Origin: Argyresthia goedartella
Taxonomy: Eukaryota > Arthropoda > Insecta > Lepidoptera > Argyresthiidae
DNA length: 64,000 bases
Direction: 5' to 3'
Assembly (NCBI GenBank): GCA_949825045.1
Contig: OX463832.1
Coordinates: 24,422,552-24,486,551, forward strand
Part shown: one piece after another, positions 46,501 through 58,500 of the stretch
Layout: each line of letters starts with the position of its first letter
How positions within the stretch are numbered: the stretch's first letter is position 1
The notes under the pieces: generated by a model
Told to the model about the DNA's origin: nothing
Databases searched by the model: none
What the model saw: the letters and a program-made list of their open reading frames with translations, nothing else
Made by a program: the position numbers and the translations under genes

Positions 46501-49500
46501 CGTGATCAAGTTCGTTGTCAAATGTCAACTCACATTCAATTTGTGCGGTCGTAAAGCATGCTCTGTCCTATAAAGTGGAACCCTTCCTAAGGTGGGAACT
46601 CTCGGTGATTTGAACTGATGAAAATGGACTGACGACAAAAACTGACCGTGAGTGTGAAATCTTGTATTGAAATTTTTAACTTACGGCAAACCACGGATTT
46701 TCCGGGCGCACCGCAATCCCCTAGCTTCAAATGTGCGTGTGGTGTGAGTGCCGGATAACGATAAACTATATGCTAACTTTATTTATAGGATAGCTTTTAT
46801 TATGAAACAACACCTACAACGCCATCTGTTGTATTTAGAAAAAACGTACTCTGAAAGGTCCCATTATATTATTCCGAACATATGTACTAGGTATCTGGGC
46901 ACGGCAGCGCCACCGCCAAGGCCAGCAAGTGAAGCGCAAGGGTACTACCCACCTTTTCTAGAAGCGCTTCGTCGATTTTTTGAACCCTCACAACTTAGGT
47001 TTGGATTATAGCAGTTGAACAAAATTTTCCGGATATGATGTCAGTAGTGGGCTTAATATACCTAGAAAGATTCAATAGCAAAGCTTTTATTCTTTAGATT
47101 TAATTGATATCTTAAATACCCCGATTTCTTCACTGACTCACTCACTGATGATCATCAAAATTCTTAGGTCCTTCCTCAAGTCCTAGAAAGCTGAAATTTG
47201 GTATGAAAGCTAGTATTAGTACACAAACAACAAAAAAATCTAAAACTTGGAAAGTATAGCCCCAACCCTCTTAAACTAGGGGATGGAAGTCTCATACAGA
47301 GACTTCCGCAAATTTTGATGCTAGCCCAGGCAACATTTACCTTCTGAATAACGTCTGAATAAAAGCTGTCCGCGGCGCTCTAAGCAAACGAAATGTCTGA
47401 GTAAGTTCTGGGACAGCGCCTACTCAGACGTTATTCAGACAATTTGGGCACAAAAATGTGGCCTTAGTTCTGAATAGAAGCTGAGTAAAATCTGAATAGC
47501 AGCAATGTAGATGTCCACTATCTGAATAACTTCTGAATAAAAGTGGTTTTCGGTGTTAGACAGACGTTATTCAGACATTATTCAGACAATGACTGTCATC
47601 ACTATGCTACTCCGCAAACTTAGACAGACACGCACACGCGTGTTGATTTGATATCGTTTCCTGTGAGTGATTGTTTATTGTTCCAACGAGTGCCAACGAG
47701 CTCCAAACAGATTATTCTTGGTAAGTATGTATGTTTATTGTATTTACATTTTGAGATCATTGTACAAGTAAAATATTAGTGCGCGTGGAAGTTTATCGTG
47801 AACATGAGTAACTTACTTCGATTTATGTCATGCGCCGCTTGAATTATGAAGGATTATGATTGTAAACATAATATTATACTCTAATGAAGCTCGCGTGACA
47901 TAAATGTCTATCAACCCAAGTGCTGTTTTTTGTACACGAAAAGTATGACGTAGGTATGAAAGTACATAATAATGTTTTTTTGTGATTTCATGCGTTTTGT
48001 CATCAAATAAATCTTACAATAAAGCATAGAAATAATATAGTATTTGTTAAAAATGGCGATACTTTCCAGTCTGATTAAGCGATACCTTCACGCCAGTTAT
48101 ACAGCTTAGTTCTTAATAAAAGTCACGTGTGTACACTTATTCAGCTATTAGCTGGGAAAGACTATTCTGACAGCACATATTGCTGTGTACTATTTGAGTA
48201 GAGTATCACAGATTCCACAGTAACCAGCTTATTAGGGTTCCATCTTAGAAGTCAAAACAAAAACGTAAAACACGAACACTTACATACAGGCACATACATT
48301 GCTTCTGGCCCCAAACTAGGATACCTTGTGTCGTGGGAACCAGAAACTGCGATATCACAAACAAGTTTACAAACAAACCCAAGACCTGGGTTTTTATAAA
48401 CTTGTTTGTGAATATGTATGTAGGCATATTTATTTTTTCTATCAACGTATGTAAGATATTTACGTCTACCTTTATTTACAGGACAATGCCGTTTAAAATT
48501 GTTTCAACGCGTCGCAAGGGTAAAACGGAACTGTGCATAGTACCCTCTAGTTGGGAAACTAATAGTAAGCTGCGATGGCCAAAGCATAACGCGGAGGTGT
48601 TAAGCAAAAATGACATAGTTGTACCTGGGGAAGATGGCTGGCTAACCATGGACTGTAAATTAAAGAGGACGTTTTTAAACAACTATAATGAAGCGGAAGA
48701 TGAATTGGCAAAAATGCTTCATAAAACGGATACTGATGATACGGACGTGGAAATCTCAAGACAGCACCGTCAACGTTTGAATAATTCTATTGAGATGGAG
48801 AGTCCAGATTATAACTCTATAGTTGAAACACTGGTACGTACTTATTACAAAACCTCTACATACAAACATAATTACAGTACTACATGGATGTTTTGGCACT
48901 TAGATGACATTGACAGGGTGGCGCTTCTGCGCTATTGATTGATTGATTGGATCAACCAAGTGACACTTCCAAGAAGGCCGCGTTAGTTTCGATATGGCCA
49001 AGTGCCAAAACATCCATGTAGGTAGCACTGTACTACCTACTAAATTATCCTAAACTTCCATTAACAAATTATTTCTTGTTCAGCATAATGGTTTGATAAA
49101 ACAAACATTTAGTGTTAGAAAATCATGAATTAACTGTAATAAACTTCAGAATAAACTAAATAATGCAACTTGTAACAAAAACGAGGGAGTTATGCTCGCC
49201 TTTCTTATGTATAAAAATTGTTCTAGCATAGAAAACATTAATGTATAGTGGCAACACCACGTTGTCCTATGACATGTTCATTCCATGCTTGACCGGTAGA
49301 TGGCGCTACCCGGACAGGTATGAAGGCATGGCATTGGATGGTTCAGTGAATAGTTTGTTGTCAAGCTGTATTCATGTAGTTTGACGCGAATTGTCTGTGG
49401 TTCGTGAAAATCTAGCTTCGTGCGTGCATCTTATCAATTTGCGATTGAATTATACAGGTAAAACGATGCAGCCCTATCAAGTTTGGACTCATTTGATTTG

Positions 49501-52500
49501 TCTAATGATCAAGACTTTGGTCTCGGACGGATGAGGCCCAAGGTTTAATGATGGAGTTCATCAATAGGCCCGTCCAGATAGAGCAAGGCATGTAGGTGAG
49601 GCATGTGGGTGTGGTCCAGACTGCGCGCATGTAGGTGAGACAGCGTCTGGACGTGTTGTGACGTGCCTCACGCGTATGCGGATTTGGCGATGCTCAAGGG
49701 CGCCTCAGCAGATTTGCTGCTCTGCTGGACGACACCCACATGCCTTGCTGCCTCGCTCTATCTGGACGAGCCTATTGAATAATTTATAGAATATAAAAAA
49801 TATGTGGATAAAACTATTTTTTTTTATAGTTTAGATAAACTAAAAAAACACGCTTTAAATAAATAACTAATAAGTAAAAAAAATATTCTTATTATTATTA
49901 ATTAATGGCATAGGTCCAGTTGGAAACTGTCCTAATATTTTGTTTACTTTAAACCAAAAGAACTACAAAAGCACTTACTTGTTTTGCAGATTAATCCAGG
50001 AACTACAATGGCGAGCCCCACGCCTACTCAAGCAGCAGGAAATACTTTGATATCTGACGAGGGCATCATTTATCAAATAGTCACCACCGATGATGGTTCT
50101 AGTAATGTAGATACTAGAAACCAGTCATATTTACAGCCGAACAGTGGGATAGAGCAAGTTCTCGAACAAGTCAAAAACTTATATGCGATTCAGAGTATTG
50201 TCATAAATAATCAGGAAACTATTATTGAATAAAATAAAGACAAAAAACAGCACTTGGGTTGATAGACATTTATGTCACGCGAGCTTCATTAGAGTATAAT
50301 ATTATGTTTACAATCATAATCCTTCATAATTCAAGCGGCGCATGACATAAATCGAAGTAAGTTACTCATGTTCACGATAAACTTCCACGCGCACTAATAT
50401 TTTACTTGTACAATGATCTCAAAATGTAAATACAATAAACATACATACTTACCAAGAATAATCTGTTTGGAGCTCGTTGGCACTCGTTGGAACAATAAAC
50501 AATCACTCACAGGAAACGATATCAAATCAACACGCGTGTGCGTGTCTGTCTAAGTTTGCGGAGTAGCATAGTGATGACAGTCATAGCAGCTATCTAGTCC
50601 AGAGGCATTTGCAAATCTTCAAGAAAAATATATCATTTTATGTTCAAAGCAAATAGGAAGCGGCCCATCAAGCAGTTACAGGCTGCTGGATGCCTTATTT
50701 GATAAAAAATTCTTAAGCAAATGTTCCTGGACTGGAGGCAGTAGGAATAATATTGAAGTAAAAGTAGGTTTTAAAGCATATAAAAACATACTAAATTTTT
50801 TCTTCTGCCTGATCAATGGATGGGACAGCACATTTACTGTACAGGACAACGAAAAATTTTTTAAAACTGTTTTGAGAAACGCGACTAAGAGAATGGCAAT
50901 AAGGGACATGCGAGTGTCGAGCCAAAAGAAGCGAGTGAAGAAAAGTAATGCTGACCAGATCAATACATACAATAATGAAGAACAGCCACAAGAAGAAGAT
51001 TCTCTGTGTTAGAATGGTAGTAGTAGGTAACTTAAAGTATTTTTGTACCTACCATGTGTCATTGTTCAAGACTGATTGTTAATTAGAAGGTTTCAAACTA
51101 AGCATTTATACACGGTTACTTTTTATCACCTAGGATGTTTTGGGGATTGATTGTACCCATGATTATGAACAACTTTCCTCAAGAAACATATGGTCGAAAA
51201 TGAAAAAAAATATTGGGTCCAACATAGTAACACGAAAACAGCTGATATATGTAGGTAAATGTACTTAGGAAAAATTTTTTTTTTTATTTGCGACCATATG
51301 TTTCTTGGGGAAAGTTATTCATAATATGATGGGTACTACCAATCCCCAAAATATCCGTGGTGATAAAAAAATAAACGTTTTTACTAATTATTTTGAAGAT
51401 TTTATCGCGTTATGTTTATATTGCTGATTTTAGCGTAAACGTTTAGTATCAATGTACCTTATGCCATTGTTCATGACTGATTCTTATTTAGAAGGTTTCA
51501 AACCAAGCATTTATATTCATATTTTGAGAATTTTATCCCGTTATGTTTGTAATGTTTAATGTTTAGTGTAAACTGGCCTGTCCAAGTAGACCGCTCGTTA
51601 TACGCGCGTCACCATGATGCCATAGTTGTGGTCATGGCGTGCGCGTACTAATTTGGTCTAACTAAACATATGGTCGAAAATGAAAATAAAAATGGGTCCC
51701 ACATAGTAACACGAAAACAGCTGATATAGGTAAATGTACTTAGGATTTTTTTTATTTTTTATTTGCGACCATATGTTTCTTGGGGAAAGTTATTCATAAT
51801 ATGATGGGTACTACCAATCCCCAAAATATCCGTGGTGATAAAAAAATAACCGTTTTTACTAATTATTTTGAAGATTTTATCGCGTTATGTTTATATTGCT
51901 GATTTTTTAGCGTAAACGCTTAGTATCAATGTACCTTATGCCATTGTTCATGACTGATTCTTATTTAGAAGGTTTCAAACCAAGCATTTATATTCATATT
52001 TTGAGAATTATATCGCGTGTTATTTGTAACGTTGATTGTTGAGAGGACTTGAACCCAAGTCGACCTGAATAAATATTTCTTAGTACACACGACAAAGAAG
52101 ATCGGTTTGCAGGGCACACAAACACCAGTCTTTGTGTGCGTAACGTTGCCAATAGCTACGATTAGCAATGCACACTAACACAGTATTCGTGTTAATGTCG
52201 CGTCTGTGTGCGTTTTTCTGATCCCATACATTCATTGATTATGACGCAAGTTTTCACAGCTTTATGCAAAGTAGTCGATAGCCTAGTGGATTAGGTGCTA
52301 GAATTACGATATGTAGATAAAGGTTCGATCCCTCAAAGGAAATTATTTTTTAGAAGCTACGAGTATTATTAAATTCACATAGCATCGAATATAAATTGAT
52401 TACAATTGTTTAACCAAACTAGAGTTCGAAGAGTTGTAAACTTGCCCGGTAAAAAGGCCATAGTCTACCTTCTTTATTTAAAATGTAACAGCTACCCTCT

Positions 52501-55500
52501 TTAAAATTGTTTTGCGTCTGCGCGCTCTCAGCATTAGTTGTATTGCATTTCGTTCCTTGTAAATTGTGATTGAGATTTGTTATCTATCATGGAAAGTCAT
52601 CTATCCACTTTTAAAAAGGCGGAAATCATTGTTTTGTATGAACAAAACATTTCAATTAGCGAGATAGCACGACGTTTAATGATATCGGTGAGTTATGCAT
52701 ATAAAAAATAAATTTGAAGGTTTTTTATAAATTATGATTATAATTATACCTTGTGTTACTACTTCATTGTATTTTTTTCTTATTTTACAGAGAAGAACAG
52801 TGCAACTGTGGGTTCATAGGTATGCAGATTCTGGACATGTTGAAAGTCGTCGACCAGGCCCACAGCCTGTAGCCTACACAGCTGCATCTGATCGCCATCG
52901 CGACATCATTGCAGCGCATAACAGCAATCCGTTTGCCAGCACCCGGTCTACGGCGACACTTCATAATGTAACACTACAAACAGTTCGCAATCACTTACGA
53001 GCTGATGGTTTAAGATGTCGGAGACCAGCGAAGAAGATTATGATGTCTAATGAGCATCGTGAAGACAGAGTGCGGTTTGCCCGTGAATATTTGGACTTTG
53101 ATTGGTGTAATAATGTTGTTGTTTTTAGTGATGAAAAGACTTTTAGATCAGACAAGGATGGGCGTAAAATACTGTGGAGAAGAAATAATGAACGATATAG
53201 TTTAGCAAACATTCTACCGTGCAGGTGTAGTGGCCGTATTACTTTGGGATATTGGGGATGGATGTCGTCGATGGGCCCCGGTGAATTAGTGCAAGTGAGT
53301 GCTCGCAACACTGCTCAAGGATACTTGGATATTTTACAGAACGTCATGTTACCAACCGTACGAACTGTATATCCGGATGAGCATATATACTTTGTCCATG
53401 ACAATTGCGCTGTGCATCGCGCCCATATTGTGCAAGAATGGTTTAACAAGCAAGAATCCTTGACAGTTATTGACTGGCCTTCTAAAAGCCCTGATTTAAA
53501 CCCCATCGAAAATCTATGGGGACATATGGTGCTCAATTGGGATCCATCGAATGTGAGATCTAGGTCTAATTTAGATGAAGTTGTTACTTCAACCTGGGAG
53601 ATAATGCGAGGCACTGACATGTGTTGGAATATGGTCACTGGCATGAGAAGTAGACTACAACAAATAATAGTAAGAGAAGGAGCTCCACTAAGATATTAAA
53701 TAAAACATAACCATTAATATGTGAAAGCTTTGTGTTATCATAAGATAAGGTGATTTATATGTCTATGATGTTATTGCTACTTCAGGTTAGAAGTTATCAC
53801 ATAATTTCTAATTGCTTAGCATGTTGATTCATAGCTTATATATCATCAACTGCGACATCTGTCCTTGTCTGACTAAAACTAAAATAAGTAAATTAAGTGT
53901 AGTTTATTATAACAAACTAGTAATAAATTATTATTAGGACGAAATATAATTTTGTTTTATTATGAAAAAAATAAGGCTGGTTTCACCACATGCTGATAAA
54001 GCCTATCTGTCAAATAACGCCATACAAAAATCTAAGTTTAACTGGCAGATAGGCTTCATCAGCAGTGGTGAAACCGGCCCTTAATCTAGAATAAATATTT
54101 GGTCTGATCAATAATAATTAAAAAAAAGTATCTAAAAAAAAACATCACCATGCTTTTTCCCTCCTTGATAGAGGATCGAACTCAATACCTCAAAGTCATT
54201 AGTCTGGCATCTAACCCGTTGGGCTATCGTCCACTCTGTAGGAAGCGGTAAAAACTAGTCTTATATTCAACGAAGACACATAGTGATTGTATGCTCAGAC
54301 AGTATTATAATATCTGTGACTGTGCTGTGACGACCAATGTAACGCACACACATTCAAGTCAGCGATTCGTGTCGCAACGTTACGCACACAAAGAGTGGCA
54401 TTTGTGTGCCCTGCAAACCGAACTTCTTTGCCGATTGTACTAGAACAGTATTTTAACTAACGTTACATCTTACTGAAAACAACCTATTCATAAATCTACC
54501 ACCCCGGGGGAAATGAAAGGTCCGCGACGAGTCTGGCGGCGCGGGGGCACAGAAGAGATAAGGGAACTCTGTTAACACTTCCGCGCGGTCGTTGGCGGAG
54601 GTATCCGCACTTTTTGGAATTTAATTAACATTATAACTACCTATATTGCATAAAAACTATGCAAGGGAACATGAAAATATATTTTTTAGTCATCAGCGAT
54701 ACGTAAACTGTCGATCCTGAGTCGGGCGTAACTTACATGCTGTACCTATATTAATAATATTTAGTCCATTAGATTTCCCACCGAGAGTCACGGGCTTTTA
54801 CTCGGATAAGAGTTAGGTTGAACCATAAGTATAAAACCATTATGATTGACCTTCTAAATTAAAAGAACAGAAATTTGATGGCAGAAAAAAAAAATTACAC
54901 ATATAAATAATATTTATTATTTTTACCTTATTTTATAATGTATGAATCAAAGGAATACAATAAATATTTCCACTGTATATCGTACATGCAAATTTAAACT
55001 GAACATCGGAAAACTTAATTGCAACGATGTTGCGATTATTATAAGGGTAAGTGGTTCTGTACATTCTTATTTCCGAACGAAGAGTTGAGTTTTTTAATTC
55101 CACATGAATGTCTGAGTCCGAGTCATCTTCACTTGATGCAGAACCATTATAATATCCACTTACGGAACCCTCTTCTACAGATGGGTTTGAACGGACTTCA
55201 CGCGTTACTTCCGAAGTACTCGAGGAACTTGGTTTTACGATTGTTTCATCAGCGATGACCACCTCATTATCAATTTCCCAGTTCACAATAGACTTTTTCA
55301 TTTTTTTATACTCCCGTAAACATTTTCTGCGGATCCCACCCGTTCTTTTCCTATTTTTCCACTTCATTTTATCCATTTTCATCTAACCAAGTCCAACGCT
55401 TTTTAACCAGCCAATTGCTGTATAATAATAAAACTATCCTATATTTTATTTACATTACCCAGCACAACGCTGATTTAATTAACTATGATAACCATTAAAA

Positions 55501-58500
55501 CAGTAGCTGAATAAATGTGAAATAGTGTACTATAATTCAGATTGTAGCTTCGGACAACCACCCTTAGTCAGCTATAAGCTAATTTTACAGCTTAATGTCG
55601 GTTGTAAGTCCCCTTATACAGCTTTAAAAATTCTGTAGTGCATAAAGCTTAATAACGACTGAATAAGGGTCCTTAAATTGCTGTTATTAAGCTTTAAGAA
55701 TAAACATGATCTTTTATCAGACATTACCAAGCTTATTGCTGAATACAGATATACCATTGCTTTATACAGATTTAGACTGACTCCAGAGCTATTACTCAGA
55801 CAATATACATATTTAAGCTGAGCATTGTGCCACAGTCGGATCTTTATTTTGCTTGGATGTTGCCTGGGAGAGGTCTGAAAATGTATACAGGGACTCTTTG
55901 TTATAAATAATTAAATACCAATTTCAGGATTTCAAGTAAATCATCCCCCACCGTTTAACCTCTCAAAAACCCAGGGTAGTTGGGTCGGGTCGCGACACCT
56001 TATGCCATGGTTAAAAAATTTAAAACCTATAGCGGAAAAGTGGCGTGGGGCCGGTGGTATTCAAGAGGTTAAATTAGGAGATGGAAGTTTGTATACGTTT
56101 TCCCACATAATCAGAATTTCATGCTAGTGATCTGAATATTATACAAGTACACAGACTTCTTGTTAAAGTATATTACAAATAAGAAAATACATGTTTCAGG
56201 CTTTAAAAAAACATCACCATCACCCCAAAAAAGAAAGACAAAATTAACAAAATAAAAAATATGGTCATCAACTTACAAAAAGAAGTTCACTTCTTTTTGT
56301 AAGTTGCTTTCAAGCCAAACCAAAAACATTTTCATGTAAAATGTTGCCAAGACGAGACCATATGGCTGGCACTGTCAAAAAGTTATGATCTCATGTAGAG
56401 CCAAGCTTTTATCTCTACTCGCCCTAACTTTACAACCCCTACAACTTAGTCAAAATATGTGGCTTGGCCGTTTCGCTACTGTTACATGGGAGTAAGGTGG
56501 AAAATTTTGTCACTGTCCATTACTTCTCTGTTATACAATAGTTATTTTAGTAAAAATGAATGTGGTAAAATGAAATAGATATGCTTATTCGTACCTACAA
56601 GAACTATACTCGTTACTACAAGAACGGATTATATGAATAAATCTTGTTACTGCAAGAAGGGATTGAATGATTGAAAAATGAATGAAATATTATAGTAAAA
56701 ATTTACGTTGTAAAAGAAAAGTAATGAATAGGTCAAATGACGCCCATGTAAGGATGTGGTATATGCGTGGAATAAGACGAGTATCGGCTTCAAAGTACAG
56801 TCGTATAATGTCTCTAGATTCATACAATACCGGGCTATATATAGATGTAATTAGGGTTCGGGTGTGCATACACTACACCTTCCCCCTTTTTTTGAAAGAA
56901 AAAATATACTATATCTTATTTTTTATGATATTTAAAACAATTTAGAATACAAAATATAAAAACAATAATCTGATAACTCATTTCTGTAAAAATAACAATA
57001 AAATAAATCATCTGTGTAAAAATAACAATTTAAAATTCAAAATCTGTGTAATATGTAAATATAACAATTCAATATACAACAACCATTTTTTTATTATATT
57101 CCCGATACAATTTTAAAACACTTTCAAAACAAAATATTACCATTTATATAAATTCACACTGTAATCGATTAAAAAATATATGTGTTAAAAAAAACGATAT
57201 AATGTTCTTATTAAATTCGTAAAATAGTTAATGATTACATAGTTAATATCTGTTCCAAATTTATTTTTAATACATAGAATTTTTAAAAAAAAATTATAAC
57301 ATTATTCCACTACAATTACAAAATTACACATGTTTCATACCTTCTGTATCTCTTTTTCTTTTCTTCGTTTATGTATTTATTTATTCAACTCTTATTCCAT
57401 TAATCACAAACTACTTTATTTTTCATTTCCATAATACCTTCTCAAAACTCACATCAAAATATTTATCAATATAAAACTTCTTTCCAAAACTAACCAAAAT
57501 ATACTCGCTTTTCTCATACAATCGCTATCAATCAAAGTCTCTATTTTATTTCTTCTACTTCATATAGGTACTTTTTAGGGGTATCCGGATCCCATTTTAT
57601 TTCACATTATAGTGAGTGCACTTTTATAGGTACTTTTATTATTTATTTATTTATAGACGTCTTTCATAAGGTACTTTTTTTTTATTTCCACAATACTACC
57701 ATTATCTGGCTCCAGGTCTACCTGCCTGAACCTGCTCCTACTCGAGAGCTTATAAGGTCATCGATATCCCACGTTCTCACAAAGGAAGCTCGTTCACGTC
57801 ATGATCGAAGAGGAAGGATTCGTGCCTTGTACCTTGTACCTGTACCTTTGAGACTTTGATGATTATACTATAACATATCGGACTCGCCAATAGTTACGTA
57901 CCATACTAAAAACATAACTTATACTCAATCAATACGAATCCTTCGAATTTTAAGATATTCTGTAAAGATTGGATGATCAGTCCAACTTTTCTCGAAAGCT
58001 TACCAAACGAAGTGTTCCCAACTCACTCACTCTGTGGCCTAGAGTAACATATCCTGCACATTCCATACCATCTCTCAAATTCATACTTTTTAATCCTAAC
58101 GACAACCATAACCAACATTCCCAAATCCAAACAAAAATACAACTTTTCTCTATGTGCTTAATACGTAATCACATAACTCAAAACTTCAAGTCTCCATAAC
58201 AACATTCAACTTTTTATTTCATTTCATTTTCATACTTTTCAACACTCACTATCAAACAAACATTTTCTCACTTTAAAATGAAGTATCCGAATCCTTAGTG
58301 ACCATATCCGCTGGTCAGACTTTAATCTATTAATAAACTCGAATGCAATCTTTAAAATAAAAGTAACTAAGTGCAATTTCTAAACAAACTTTTGTAATAA
58401 CCCATCGGTAGTGGTTCCGTCGTTTGTAATATATTTTAAAATCTTTGCTGAACTACTTTTTCATACTAAGTATATCTTACACATAGGAACAAAACCTGAA

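Larger units (their letters stand above)
52086..54437 (+). mobile_element. Tc1-like (DD35E) transposon, apparently intact, TA duplication
   Basis: TA at 52084-52085 and 54438-54439. Terminal inverted repeats of at least 64 bp (52086-52149 against 54374-54437) match at 57 of 64 by eye. Inverted homology extends with gaps to about 270 bp and includes a tRNA-like segment at each end (52271-52340 and 54165-54238). The transposase is uninterrupted apart from one canonical intron. Confidence 0.92.
47325..55868. mobile_element. 8.5-kb composite unit bounded by CCCAGGCAACAT inverted termini
   Basis: 12-bp perfect inverted termini (47325-47336 and 55857-55868) are each preceded or followed by AG. Both subterminal regions carry many short repeats of TCTGAATAA and its complement (left 47341-47588; fewer, diverged, right 55500-55800). 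Inside: a DUF4806-type gene, a 345-bp perfect inverted duplication, direct repeats, a Tc1-like element and a minus-strand acidic ORF. Subterminal repeats and short duplication fit a CMC (CACTA)-like element, but this is unproven. Confidence 0.6.

Noticed and set aside
52734..52790. Start of the Tc1 transposase at the ATG in 52734
   Set aside because: This N-terminus is hydrophobic intron sequence ending in ttttacag; exon 1 at 52589-52687 provides the proper helix-turn-helix in phase.
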